Source: Camellia lanceoleosa | Taxonomy: Eukaryota; Streptophyta; Magnoliopsida; Ericales; Theaceae | Assembly: GCA_025200525.1 (NCBI GenBank) | Contig: CM045761.1 | Location: 97,440,182-97,504,181, forward strand | DNA length: 64,000 nucleotides | Direction of reading: 5' to 3' | Shown here: piece after piece, positions 46,270 to 58,163 of the stretch | How positions within the stretch are numbered: the first letter of the stretch is position 1 | Layout: every line of letters begins with the position of its first letter | Translations under genes and position numbers: made by a program | Notes under the pieces: generated by a model | What the model was told of the DNA's origin: nothing | The model's database searches: none | Seen by the model: only the letters and a program-made list of their open reading frames with translations

Positions 46270-47480
46270 GAGATACATTAAGATGGATGTAAAGATAACT
46301 TTCTTAAATGGAGATTGAGATGAACAAATCTGTATGGAGCACCCTAAGGGTTTTTAGCTCCGAGGCAAGGTAAGAAAGTCTGTAAGCTTGTCAAATCATT
46401 GTATGGTTTGAAGCAAGCCCCTAAGCAATGGCATGAGAAGTTTGACAATGTTATGTTGTCAAGTGGGTTTAAAATCAATGAGTGTGACAAATGTGTATAT
46501 ATCAAAGGCACTGACAAAGGTTATGTAGTTTTGTATCTATACATTAATGACATACTCATTGTTAGTAGTAATGATGAGATGATTAGAACTACTAATAAGT
46601 TGTTAAACTCTAAGTTTGACATGAAAGATATAGGCCTTGCAGATGTGATTCTGGGTATTATGATTTTCTGAACATCTGGTAGTATTGTACTTTCTCAGTC
46701 TCATTATATTGATAAGATACTTGATAAATTTAGTAAAATAGATACAAGTGTGTTAAGGACACCTGTAGGCTTGAGTCTACATTTAACCAAGAATAATGGT
46801 GAGAGTGTCTGTCAACTAAAATATTCTTAGATCATTGAAAGTTTGATGTATCAGATGAGTTGTACAAGGTCAAATATAGGCTTAGTAGAACACGAGTAAT
46901 TCTAATGATACTCATTGGAAGGGCATTATGCAGATGTTAAGTTATTTATGTTATACCCGTGATTTTGGGATGCATTACACCATATACCCAATGGTACTAG
47001 AAGGTTATAGCGATGCGAATTGGATATCTGATATAAAGGATTCCAAATCCACTAGTTGTTATGTATTCACCCTTGGAGGGGCAGTCGTATCTTGAAAATC
47101 TTCCAAGAAGATGTGTATTGCAAGGTCAGCGATGGAATCTAAGTTTATTGCTTTAGATAAATCAACAAAAGAAGCTGAATGGCTACGCCAATTCATTGAA
47201 GATATTCCATATTGACCAAAACATATGCCTACTATTTGTACTCATTGTGATAGCTAATCAGCAATTGGACGGGTATAGAGTAATATGTATAATGGAAAGT
47301 CTAAACATATCCATCGTAGACATAATTCCATACGATAGCTACTATCGAGTGGAGTTGTCCATAAACTATGTAAAGTCTAAAGACAATATTGCAGATCTGC
47401 TAACCAAAGGGTTAAATCAAGAGTTAGTAGAAAAGTCATCAAAAGGAATGGAGTTAAAGCCTTTAGCGAGTGCTACCAGA
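46270..47480 (+). pseudogene. Copia-type reverse transcriptase and RNase H, broken
   Basis: Read on plus: VKITFLNGD, EHPKGF, then CKLVKSLYGLKQAPKQWHEK, the catalytic box as LYINDILIVSS (Tyr-Ile-Asn-Asp instead of YVDD, so already mutated), FDMKDIGLADVILGI, then RNase H pieces [35 protein letters not shown] and DNIADLLTKGL. Stops and shifts separate the blocks (e.g. 46671, 46828, 47094). It ends in typical Ty1/copia fashion but no 3' LTR follows; a LINE begins about 45 bp later. It may be the 3' half of the copia element whose leader lies at 11274-11639 and 40717. Confidence 0.85.
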
Positions 47481-47524
47481 ACAGAAAATCTAACCTAGTT
47501 AACTGAAGATTCCAAGATTTAGGT

Positions 47525-49735
47525 TCAAAGGGACAACCTAATTGCATGTAACGGGTGAGTCACTGAGGAGGTAAATCCTCTTGTCCATTCTTTTATATAG
47601 TGATACCCTGTGAAGTGGAAGGTCACGTAGGAATTTGGCCTTGTCAATGCTGCAATTACCAGCCCAAATTCGTCGTAAACGATGGCCACAATACCCAATA
47701 AAGACCGATCATGGAAAATAGCACTATCAAAGTTTATCTTGAAACAAACCACTTGTGAAGGGCGCCATTGAGCCACCAAAATAGGTTGTTCCACAACTTG
47801 CACTCGAACTTGCAAAGTGATAAATTCAGTATAATTATCTCTTGCCAATCTTGCAACCTCCAGCTCGAGCATTTTATTTTCAAAAATTCTACGACTTTAA
47901 TTAAGCCAAATCCCCTAGCAAACAAAGATACCCAAGCCTACAATATCAACACCATGCCATTGGAAAACCGACCATAGCCAATTAGTAAATCCATAATGAG
48001 TCCCCAATTGCTAAACATCCACCAACCTTGCCTCCAACCAAATATTTTTCGAAAAATCACACTCAAATAAGTAGTGTCGAATCGACTTTACACTATTCTG
48101 GCAAATCTCACAATTCGAAAAAAATTGGCACACGTCGCTTCACAAAATTTTCTCTAACCGAAAGGATATTTACAGTGGCTTTCTAAGCGAAAACCTTAAT
48201 CTTTGATGGATCTTTAATTGCCACAATACTCTCCAAAATCCTCTAGATAAGCCCCATCGGAAGTCTCTGCAAGCATCTCCTTATTAGAGAAAGATAATTG
48301 AATCTTGTAAGCCTATCGAACAGTGAACACACCATGCTTTGTGTAATGCCATACCAAAGTATCGGGGAGGAAAGATTGGGTGAAGAGGAATACTATGTAT
48401 AAGTTCAACTTCAAATGTGAGGAAATTACGATGTATTACCTTCGAATTCCAACCCCGTCTGTCAAAATCAATCAGCGAGCTGACTAAAGCATTGGGTAGC
48501 AACTGTTATGGAGGTAGAAACAGCTGGAAAGTAAAAGGCCTATGAAGCCAATTACCCAACCCCCCAAAATCTTCACCGAAGACCCATTACCAATGCGCCA
48601 CCGTAACTCAAGGTTAAACAAAGATCGAGCAGTCCAAATACTCCTCCATATAAACGATGGATTGCTTCCAAGCTTTGCTTCTAGAAATGAAAAAGCAACA
48701 AAGTATTTACCTCGTAAAACTTAAGCTGCTAATGAGTGCGGTTGTTTGACCAAACGCCACCCTTGCTTGGCCAACATAACCTTATTAAAAAGCCACCAAA
48801 CTTCCAAAACCCCAAACCACCCAAACACTTTGGCTTGCATAATTCCAATTAACCCAATGGCCTCTTTTGTTTGGTAGATGATGTTGGATGAGATTATAAA
48901 TATGATGAGATTGAATAATGAGATTATTAATATAATGGTATTAAATTAGAGACGTGAGATAGTGTGTTTGTTTGTATACTAGTGTGATGATATTAATTGG
49001 TTAGGACTAAATCTATAAAATTACCTAACCCCCCCCCCCAATATAATATAATTTTGTTCATTTTGTAAAGTGATGGCAAAATGGTATTTTAATTAACAAT
49101 TTATGTGAAGGGAGTAGCTAACCCAATTCTCCCACGAGGGGAGATTCATACTCTCATAAGATTGCTAATCCCATGACATTTTATTGCACATAAACATAAG
49201 TTGCGGTAAGTCCCATGGATTGGTAATCCAATCTCCTTTTCCAAACCCCCAATCAAACATGACCAATGAATCTTCTCTTTGCCTATATTTGTCCCCACCA
49301 AAATCGACCCATCTGGAATCAATCTCATGACACAAACCAACCGGAAGGAAAAAGCAGGACAAAGCAAACACAAGAATAGCTTGGGCAACAGATTTGATTA
49401 GCACTTCACGACCAGCAGCAGATAAGAGTTTCTCCTTCTACCCATTAAGTCGCCGCCAAATCTTGTCTTAAATAAAACGAAAGACCTCTGCTTTCGATCG
49501 TCCAACAAAAGAAGGCATCCCAAGATATTTGCTACCCATATCCAAAGCCCTCACACCCATCATCTCCTGAATTTCCAAACGCATCTCTGCATCAACATTT
49601 TTGCTAAGAAAGATAGCTCATTTCTCTAGATTTATTAGTTGGCCTGAAGCTTGTTCATATTGACGCAAACTATGAACAAGAACTTGCACTTCATCCATTG
49701 TGGCACGCACAAATAACAGACTATCATCTATTCTT
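47525..49735 (-). pseudogene. LINE (non-LTR retrotransposon), 5'-truncated and broken
   Basis: On minus it enters within RT at DDSLLFVRATMDEVQVLVHS, then SKYLGMPSFVGRSKAEVFRF, REVLIKSVAQAILVFALSCF, and after an inserted piece VMLAKQGWRLVKQPHSLAA, then the zinc-binding RVT region (SFLEAKLGSNPSFIWRSIW) and finally the RNase H-like domain with WRPSQVVCFKINFDSAIF. This order (late RT, zf-RVT, RNase H) is that of plant LINEs. Stops and shifts are frequent. The start in the middle of RT fits the usual 5' truncation. I see no clear poly-A tail at 47525. Confidence 0.8.
48863..49250. mobile_element. MITE-like insertion in the LINE
   Basis: The LINE homology stops at about 49250 (after KIHWSC) and resumes at about 48862. 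Between lie AT-rich DNA, a C9 run (49029-49038) and ends with 'ttgtttggtagatgatg' on the left and reverse complement 'gtttgattgggggtttgg' on the right. Borders are approximate and no TSD is fixed. Confidence 0.4.
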
Positions 49736-51091
49736 TATTCGTTTAGTTTATACTAATTAAAAAGAAAAAAATTATTCAGTCTTAATACTTATCGCTATTT
49801 TTAAATAATATCAAACTACTCTCTTCTTCAACAAACTCAAATTCTAACCACTATCACTGTCTGCCGCCACCCTTCCCCAGCCACTTGCCTCTGGTCACCG
49901 CTTACAGCTTCTTTCCCCAATTGCTGCCTCCATCAACTACTGCACCTAGTGCTAGTTGCTTCCCAGACGTCGTTGCCTTAACCCCAACATCATCACACAT
50001 ATTGCCACCGTCGCCATCAATCGCCTCTGCCCCTTCGCATCCCTTCTCCTCCTTCGGCGACCTTCTCCAACCTTCTTCACTCACTCCCGCTGCTTGTTAC
50101 CTTCGAGATTGCGCTGCTTTCTGTTGCTATCGTGATCGCGCTACCCCCTCGCCTCATCTTCTCCACCCTATCTCAACCTCCGCAGCCACCGTACTTGCCA
50201 TAACCAACCATCTCTCATCTCTTATTCTTTATATATTTATTTTCCTCTTCAAACCCTAAATCTAGGTTTTCCATATCTCTCTCTTTGCTAGTGATGGAGA
50301 TAGTGACTGTTGGTCAGAGCAGGTGGCCGGTGGTGGAGATCAGACTGCGATGATAGAGGAAGAGGGGGTGGTTAGGAATGTCAACCATAGGTGACAGAGT
50401 TTGGTGGTAATGGTGGTGTTTATGGAGAGATTGTGGTTTAGAAATTTATCCAAAAAAGTAATTTGATTGTTGGATAAAAATTTTATTTTAAAAAAATAGA
50501 ATGATGGCATGTACTACTAAATGTTAAAAAATATATAATTAATTTATTATTATTTATTAATTAACTTTTATTATATTAATTTCTTCAATTGATGCTTAGT
50601 TGTTGGATTAATATATTAATTTTTATTTTATTTTATTTTACCGGGAAAGTAAAACAAATAACAATAATAAGATAAAGTAAAAAATGAAAAAATATTGAGA
50701 CAATGCTTGAATACATTTACTGATGAGCCTAGACGTGGAAGAGACTAGTTGCATAGAGGATTACCAATGAAAAATTTCTGGCAGCAGCTCGTTTTCACAC
50801 ATTGTACCAAACTTTAATCTCACATTGAGCATGAATCATATGATCTATAATTTATTTTTATTTTTATTTTTATTTTGACTAAAACAATTACTTGTCAACA
50901 ATCTTACATGCATAAATATGGTAATTGATTAAATAAAATGTATGTTAAATGTAAAAAACTCAAATATTTATTATAAATAAAGAATAAAATGAATAAAATT
51001 TAGCGAGCCTCACTTGTCACACTAGCCCCCCTATCACGCACTCACTTACTAATTTACTTACTGAGTTAAGCTGCTCCATGCAGCAGTTAGC
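49736..51091. other. Noncoding stretch with a C-rich island
   Basis: 49860-50260 is C/T-rich and open for 124 codons on plus, but the product is a low-complexity Ser/Pro/Ala string with no domain; 50290-50450 is G-rich with GGTGGTGG-type words. Together they look like the GC-rich interior of a non-autonomous DNA element. The rest is AT-rich. No gene is supported. Confidence 0.4.
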
Positions 51092-51094
51092 TTA

Positions 51095-51507
51095 GACCAT
51101 CCCCGTCAGATTATTTATATTTTATCTTAAAATATTATTAAAAAATTTATTTTCTATTTTAAAAATTATTTTTAATCTACTTCTTACTTCCTATTCTTTC
51201 TCTATTCTATTAATAAATCCTATATTTTTTTTTCTCTATTCTATTAAAATATAATTTTTCATTATAAACTTTAAAAAAATAAAAATCATAAATGTGTACT
51301 ATAGTCCCTAAACAAAGTAAAGCAAAAAACAAAAAAATAAAAAAACAAAATATGAGGGTGCTATAGTGACTCCCGACAAATAGGGAGGCACTCTAGCAAT
51401 ACCTATTTTAGGGGAGTATTTAAGGGAGCAGCTAGAAATGTATAGGGGCCATCAAACCCCTTAAAATATGTCAGGAGTGGGATATAAGGCTTCTATTAGA
51501 GATGCTC
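51095..51507. mobile_element. Tourist-like (PIF/Harbinger) MITE with TSD TTA
   Basis: TTA stands at 51092-51094 and 51508-51510. The ends are inverted: 'gaccatccccgtcag' against reverse complement 'gagcatctctaatag', the common 'GAGCATCTCCAATAG' type, followed by 'attattta' against 'aagcctta'. 413 bp, A/T-rich centre, noncoding. Confidence 0.65.
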
Positions 51508-51510
51508 TTA

Positions 51511-52302
51511 CTAGTTAACATCTGATTTCTATTACATTAGCGTTAGAATGAAGCGAAAATTGTTACGTGTAACCTCTAACTCTAATAATCTATTCAAAAC
51601 TTTCGATAGATTAGTCTTAGGAAAATTCTACAATACACATCATTCACCTTTAATTACGATTTTTGTATTTTTAGTTATGATCTACTGTATTGTTTGTTAT
51701 GACACATTATTATATTTGTTATGATATTATTTTAATTATAATTTAAGAATTATTTAGTTACACCTCATGTGATATTTAGTTATAATTCAATTCAATTTTA
51801 TTTTTATTTATTATGACTCATATAATATTGACTTATGTCATTTGTGAGGTCATTTGTGATCATCAAACTTACAAATAATGTAACTTACCTATAGTATATT
51901 GATTTGTGTGATGAATAAGTAGTGTTAAACCGATCAATGGATTCTATATTGTGAATAGAACGGGTTAATAAATCCTTACCATATTTTGAAGCCGCATTTC
52001 ATACTAACATATTCTTGAGTAAAGAAATTAAAAAAATCTAAAAATCTCCTAAATATTGATTTATGATTATGTTTCAATTTTTAAACAATAAATAATAGTC
52101 ACAATCAAACAATCAAAAACAAATCGACACAATGATTTGGCGTGAAAAAATCATAATTGGAGCGCCTCCAATTGTGATAAAAAAAAATACGGGCCAAAGC
52201 CACAAAACAATCCACTAAGAAGACAAAAAAGAATTACACAAGTGTACTCTCAATTACTTAGTGAATCCACACTCGAATTGAACCGATCCCAATGTGCCTC
52301 TT
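51511..52302. other. Noncoding stretch between MITE and copia
   Basis: 51615-51840 ('caatacacatcattcacc', 'agttatgatctac', 'ttagttataattcaatt') resembles 10935-11100 in opposite orientation and may be one MITE family. 52100-52302 ('ggagcgcctccaattgtgat', 'cgggccaaagcc') looks like the edge of an older repeat whose other side continues after 56989. No gene is seen. Confidence 0.4.
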
Positions 52303-52673
52303 TGAAGAAGTTATCACAGCATCGACATCATCTACATCACAGCCTCTTCAGCTATCATCTACACCTTCAGCATTTGTGTCTGTTCTAAATTCTACATCAC
52401 AGCCTCTTCGGCTATCATCTACACCTTCAGCATTTGTTTCTGTTCTAAATTCTCCATCACAGCTCTGTAAAGCTAATGTTCCACTGCCATGTTATCAGGG
52501 CATTAGTTGTGGTGGTTAGATATTTTTTTATTTAGTTAGTTTGTTAGTTTGTTAGTTTGTTATTTTGTTACAGAGTCAGTTTAGATATTTTGATAGTTAG
52601 GTTCAGACTCTCAGTATATAACAAGATGTAAGCCACAGTTTCCTTTAATGAAAATCAGTATTCAAGATTCTCA
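52303..52673 (+). repeat. Copia 5' LTR (371 bp)
   Basis: It contains two tandem 60-bp units (52331-52390 and 52391-52450). 'cagtatataacaag' near 52611-52624 is a TATA-like site. It ends TTCTCA before the PBS. Confidence 0.85.
52331..52450 (+). repeat. 60-bp tandem repeat in the copia LTR
   Basis: Two copies starting TCTACATCACAGCC, repeated in the 3' LTR at 56655-56714 and 56715-56774. The length is a multiple of three and one frame (from 52292) stays open through both, giving a Ser/Thr/Pro-rich 20-residue repeat. It is more likely U3 enhancer-like duplication than coding. Confidence 0.85.
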
Positions 52674-52676
52674 ATA

Positions 52677-52688
52677 TGGTATCAGAGC
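52677..52688 (+). promoter_or_regulatory. Copia primer-binding site
   Basis: TGGTATCAGAGC, three bases after the 5' LTR: an exact 12-base complement of the initiator-Met tRNA 3' end. Confidence 0.9.
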
Positions 52689-52723
52689 TGTGAGCTCTCG
52701 TGAGCAAGATCCTTAGTCTTTCA

Positions 52724-53750
52724 ATGGCAGATGCTTCGTTACCTTCAAATCTCAGTTTACTAATTTCAAATTTCAGTTCTCTCATCACGAGTCAAACAAT
52801 TTCATCATATGGAAATCACAGATGACAAATGTGCTTGAGCATCGGCTTTCTTGATCATGTCAATGGCTCTCATCCATGTCCATCCTCGAAATCATTGATG
52901 ATTACGGAAAAACTGCTCCAAATCCGAGTTATGCAAAATGGCGGGTTGATCGATGCACATCTCTCACCTTACTTTATCTTCATCCATTTATTCCTCTGTT
53001 CTTCATCGACTCAAAGTGATCGGTATGGCAATTCTTAGAGAAGCAATTTACTTGATCTCACGTTCTCATGTTCATCCAAAACCAAACTTCAAACACTCAA
53101 GAAGTCCTCTTCAATGGAGGCATACCTCAAATTAAAGATATAGCTGCACAGCTAGCTTTGGCTTCTGCAAAGGTTGATGATGAAGATCTGGTATTTCTAA
53201 CCTTGAATGGTTTACCAGAGGAATATGATGCCTTCAAAACCTCTATTCGCACTCGATCTGACCCTGTCAAAATGGACCAGTTGTGTGCATTATTATGTTC
53301 CGAATCCATTCACATTGAACAAAAACTTAAACAGTCTACTAGCACAGATCTTCATGTTGCTTACTCTGCCTCACGAGGATCTTCCTCTTCCTTTCAGACT
53401 GGCTATGATTCTTTACATGCTTTTAATCGAGGTTTTCATTCTCAAAGAGACAGATCTTCATATCGTGGTTTTAGATGAGGTAGATATAATAACTTTAGAG
53501 GAGGCAGATTCAATAACAGGTATAATAATCATAGATCCAGAGGCACCTTTTCTTCTACCTCTGGTTTGAGTCATAATGCCTTTGACTGTTGGCATAGACT
53601 GAATCCTAATTTTCAATCTTTCACTAATAGCACCTCTTCTCAGTCTTCTCTGCCAAAAGCCTACACTGCTTCAGTACCATAGTCTTCTGCTGATCCTCCC
53701 ATACCTCCTTGGTATGTTGATTCTGCTGCTACCAATCATCTAACAAATGA
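52724..53750 (+). pseudogene. Copia gag and protease, broken
   Basis: It starts at ATG 52724 (MADASLPSNLSLL). The UBN2-type gag core is spread over frames: NNFIIWKSQMTNVLE, then IGFLDHVNGS, NPSYAKWR, and clearly from 53068 to 53478 IKDIAAQLALASAKVDDEDL, FLTLNGLPEEYDAFKTSIRT and an Arg/Gly-rich tail (RGFHSQRDRSSYRGF). At about 53710-53750 WYVDSAATNHLTND is the protease region, with Asp-Ser-Ala where Asp-Ser-Gly is usual. Frameshifts lie near 52780, 52850 and 53000, with stops at 53476 and 53682. Confidence 0.82.
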
Positions 53751-54975
53751 TTTTTGCTAATTTTCAACAATTTCAGCCTTATCAAGGTCAGGAGCAGGTT
53801 CAAATTGGTAATGGTTCTGCCTTGCAAATCAGTCATACTAGTAAAGGTATCTTGCCTACACCACATCATTCTTTTCAGCTCTCAAATCTTCTCCATGTTC
53901 CTGCCATTTCTTCAAATCTTTTATCTGTCCATCAACTTACCAAAGACCACAATTGTTTGGTTATTTTTTATGCTAATACTTTTGTCATTCAGGACAAATG
54001 CACGAACAAGATTCTGCATAGAGGTGTTAATATCAATGGTCTCTACCAATTCATTCCGTCATCTCAGCCATTCTCTTCTCCTCAAGTTTTTCAAAATGCT
54101 TTGGCATCAAAGACTAGGCCATCCATCTTCCTTAAAGCTTCAACATATGGTGGCTTCTTACGATTCAAATAAAATGATTTTGAATAAGGCCTTGTCTTGG
54201 ATTGTAATGTGTCTAAATCTCATAGACTTCCTTTTACTTTGTCTAATGCTTCGTTAATTGTCCTTTTGCCTTAGTTCATAGTGATGTTTGGGGGCCCTTT
54301 ACAATGATAATGCCCCATTTCGGTTCTATGTTTTGTTTGTAGATGATTGATTTACAGGTGTATCCTTTGGCTTACAAGAGTGAGGTGTATGATAAATTGC
54401 TTGTATTCAAAGCCTATGTTGACACTCAATTTGACTTCTCTTAAAATTCTTAGGGTGATTGTGGTGAATTTGTAAATAAAAGAGTTGACACTTTGTTGTC
54501 TTCTCATGGCATTGTTCATCAAAGTAGTTGTCCATATACTCAAGCTCAAAATGGCATAGCTGAACGTAAACACAGACATATTATTGAAACTGCCATTACC
54601 TTGCTTCATCAATCCTCAGTTCCAATCACTTTTTGGTTTGATGCCATTGCTATAGCTACATTTCTAATTAATAGAATGTCTTCTAGCATTTTACATCACA
54701 AGACTCCTTTTGAAATGTTGTTTCATCTCACACCTGATTACTCTCTTTTTAAAGTGTTTGGTTGTCAATGCTTCCCTTGGTTAAAGCCTTATGCTGCTCA
54801 CAAGCTAGCACCAAAATCTATCTCTTGTGTTTTTCTAGGCTATCATCCTACCATTAAAGGTTATCGGTGTCTTGAGCCTATTTCTGGACAAATCTACATT
54901 TCTAGGCATGTCATTTTTAATGAAACCTCTTTTCCTTTTTCTCAAAAGCAAGCATGTGGTTCTTCCTCTTGATTT
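53751..54975 (+). pseudogene. Copia integrase, broken
   Basis: The gag-pre-integrase part contains LLHVPAISSNLLSVHQLTKD and LWHQRLGHPSSLKL (about 54096). The core has VHSDVWGPF (first Asp, about 54278), CGGEFVNKRVD (second Asp region, about 54455) and GIAERKHRHI (Glu, about 54555), then FWFDAIAIATFLINRMSS, FGCQCFPWLKPYAAHKL and CVFLGYHPTIKGYRCL. The section 54180-54450 is full of stops. A frameshift lies at about 54095. Confidence 0.85.
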
Positions 54976-55011
54976 GTCTACTCTTACTTCATTTTTCGGC
55001 CTTCTTCTTTT

Positions 55012-55978
55012 ATGCCTTTAGCACCTTCTCTATCTGTTCCATTAACTCTTTCTTCTGAGCCTTCTTCTTCTTCTTCTTCTTCTTCTTCTTTTCCTACTCC
55101 TACTCCTCCATCCAATGCACACCCTATTCCTATTTCTTCTATTACTATTGATTTACCTCCTCCTTCTCATCCTACTTCTTCTGTTGCCAACACACATCCC
55201 ATGATTACTAGGTCCAAACATAAACTTCCTCGGTGTTTTTGTTTCTCTTCTTGAGCCTACCCTCTTCAATCTCGGCTTCAAGCTATGAAGGAGGAATACC
55301 AAGCTCTTCAACAACAGGGCACTTGGGATCTTGTTGTTCTTCCTCCTCATAAGCTTGCCATTGGGTGCAAATGGGTTTTTCGCATAAAAAGGGATTCAAA
55401 TGGTACCATTGCCCGTTATAAAGCTAGATTGGTGGCCAAGGGGTTTTTGCAGCAAGAAGGCATTGATTTCCATGAGACCTTTAGTCCGCAAAACAACCTA
55501 CCATTAGAATTTTCTTAAGTGTTGCTCTTCAATCTCAATGGTCTATAAAACAACTTGATATTTCAAATGCATTCCTTCATGGTACTCTTCAAGAGGAAGT
55601 GTATATGTTGCAGCCTCCAGGGTTTGAACAGTCTTCTTCTCATGTTTGCAAACTCAAGAAGGCCTTGTATGGTCTCAAGCAAAACCCTAGGGCTTGGTAC
55701 TCCACCTTTTCTGCTTTCTTGCTTTCTCAAGGATTCACCAACAGCCTGTCTGATGCCTCTCTTTTATCGACTAGTATTACTTTGTTGTTGGTGTATGTTG
55801 ATGACATCTTACTAGAAATGATCTTTATTGCTCTGCTTCTTCAGCACATGCACAAGGCATTTTCCATGAAAGAACTTGGTTCTTTATCTTATTTTCTGGG
55901 AATTTCTGTCCAGTCTGATGAGCATGGTTATTTTTTATCCCAAGCCAAATATCTTTATTACATAAATGTTCATCTCCT
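55012..55978 (+). pseudogene. Copia reverse transcriptase, broken
   Basis: A Ser-rich linker ending NTHPMITRSKHKL, then [58 protein letters not shown], and in another frame LDISNAFLHGTLQEEVYMLQ, KLKKALYGLKQNPRAWYSTF and the catalytic LVYVDDILL near 55788-55812. It then continues SMKELGSLSYFLGISV. There are shifts near 55250, 55490, 55815 and 55960. The YVDD box itself is intact. Confidence 0.88.
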
Positions 55979-56480
55979 ATGGTTATTAAACCTATGTGTT
56001 CTGCCACTGATTCACTGCCATTTACCCAGCCCTCACTATATCGCAGTTTAGTTGGTGGACTGCAATATTTGACTATCACTAGACCAGATATCTCCTATGC
56101 TGTTAATCAAGCTTGTCAGTTTATGCATTGTCCCACCAATACTCATTTTCAGGCTGTTAAAAGACTCCTTCGATATGTCAAAGGAACTCTGCATCATGGT
56201 CTTTCTTTCACACCAGGTCCTTGTGATCTTTCTGCCTTCTCAGATTCAAACTGGGCCAGTGATAGTCTTGATCGCAAATCAACCTGTGGCTATTGCGTAT
56301 ATCTTGGTTCAAACTTGATTTCATGGTCAACTAAAAAGCAAGCCACTGTTGCTAGATCATCCACTGAAGCTGAGTATCGAGCCTTAGCTCATACCACAGC
56401 TGAGCTCACTTGGATTCTCTCCTCATCTCATATTCTTTATGCCATGGCCTTAGCATCAAATCTTTCATTCTAGATCCAAA
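55979..56480 (+). pseudogene. Copia RNase H
   Basis: In one open frame: [95 protein letters not shown]. These are the standard copia RNase H blocks. The end (from 56440) runs into shifts before the KHIDI and LADI-type segments normally found. Confidence 0.88.
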
Positions 56481-56626
56481 CATATAGATATCCCATTTTA
56501 TTCAAAAGTGGTTGCCTTGAACTTAAGTATATTCCTACTATGGATCAAGTGGTGATATTTTCACTAAGCCCCTGTTTCATTATCTCTGAAACAAGTCGTT
56601 AGTGTCCGCTGTTCTATCGCCTGAGA

Positions 56627-56989
56627 TGAAGAAGTTATCACTGCATCGACATCATCTACATCACAGCCTCTTCAGCTATCATCTACACCTTCAGCATTTG
56701 TGTCTGTTCTAAATTCTACATCACAGCCTCTTCAACTATCATCTACACCTTCAGCATTTGTGTCTATTATAAATTCTCCATCACAGCTCTGTAAAGCTAA
56801 TGTTCCACTGCCATGTTATCAGGGCATTAGTTGTGGTGGTTAGATATTTTGTTATTCAGTTAGTTTGTTAGTTTGTTATTTTGTTACAGAGTCAGTTTAG
56901 ATATTTTGATAGTTAGGTTTAGACTCTCAGTATATAACAAGATGTAAGCCACAGTTTCCTTTAATGAAAATCAGTATTCAAGATTCTCA
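56627..56989 (+). repeat. Copia 3' LTR (363 bp)
   Basis: It matches 52303-52673 with scattered substitutions ('cagcatcg' against 'ctgcatcg') and a shorter 'gttagttt' run. Both 60-bp units are kept. Confidence 0.85.
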
Positions 56990-57983
56990 ATACTTTTCTA
57001 CCAACGTCTTCACCTCAGAATTGTTTTACCCAACATTGAATCCACAACGTTGATGTCGAATCCACGACGATGAGCCACTCTAGAATCAACCAAAGCTTCA
57101 GGCTCAAGTTTCTCGGAATCTACCGAAGAACAACTCTCTCTTTTGTAAATGAAACAATAATAACAATCCTTAATGTTCGACAATCTAAAATTCGTTGATC
57201 AAACGATTACCTTCTATACACCAAGGAAACTCATATAAAGTAGCCTCAAATATAAAACACTTTATTTTTTTCTTCCTTTCTAAAAATCTAAACGGCTCCA
57301 ATCCTAAAACAAGCAAACTGCGCACTTTATTGTAAACTGGATCGTGAAGACCGCTTGAGCGCACATTTCACCGCTCAAGCGATGTGACTAAAGATGATGA
57401 GAAACATATAGACTGACCACTCGAACACAACTTTCACCACGTAAGCAGTAAAACGTTCTTCCCAGAAGTTCAGACGATTTGTAAAAGTGTTGGATGATCC
57501 TTTTCTTTTCCTGAGCAATCAAACAATTTCGACTGCATTTTTGTTTTTTTCTTTGGAGGTGCTGCTCCTCGACCCCACCTGGGCGCTGCCCTAGACCCCC
57601 CATACGGCGCTGCCCCCTGGACGCTCACAAGTTGACCGGGTAGCTCGATTCCCATATATAGTCTGGGAAGTGGCAAACATGAAAGAATTAATATCACAAT
57701 CTCCTCTGTAAGGCACAATTCAAGCTGGATTCGTATCTAAACACTCATAGCTTCGCTGAAACAAAATATCGAATAAAATTATAACTGAAAGGAGTTTTGT
57801 AAAATAGGATAGCTAATTACAAAAATCTAACAATCTTTCCTTTTGGCAATTCCGTGACAAAACACACCTAACAAATAAAATTATAATCACTTCAACCCAT
57901 TACAGCCAACAAAAACAAACTTCTTTCTCAAGGTCATGATCTGCAAAACAGTTATTAGTGCCGCAAGAGTATATGAAAAAGTA

Positions 57984-58163
57984 ATAGACATATGACAAGA
58001 TTATCTTGAAACTTGAGATAGAAATATGAATTAGATGAAAATTGAGGATTTTAAGAACATGCAATATGAATAGATAGACATATGACAATATTATCTTGAA
58101 GCATGAGATAGAAATATGAATAAATGAAAATTAGAGATTTTAAAAATATGCAGGATGAATAGA
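57984..58163. repeat. 90-bp tandem duplication
   Basis: Copies at 57984-58073 and 58074-58163, each with 'atagacatatgacaa', 'ttatcttgaa' and 'gagatagaaatatgaa'. A partial third start follows. Confidence 0.8.

Larger units (their letters stand above)
52303..56989 (+). mobile_element. Ty1/copia LTR retrotransposon, complete structure but mutated
   Basis: Two LTRs (52303-52673 and 56627-56989) begin TGAAGAAGTTATCAC and end AAGATTCTCA. A PBS follows the first. Gag, protease, integrase, RT and RNase H follow in copia order on plus. The LTRs look more than 95% alike by eye apart from an 8-bp-scale indel in a 'gttagttt' run, yet every coding domain has frameshifts. The flanking pentamers (CTCTT, ATACT) do not match, so the TSD is lost or the element is recombinant. 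I see no clear polypurine tract before the 3' LTR. Confidence 0.88.

Noticed and set aside
49885..50259. 124-codon open frame on plus
   Set aside because: It is a low-complexity Ser/Pro/Ala string from a C-rich island; the opposite strand is open too. No domain or splice context.
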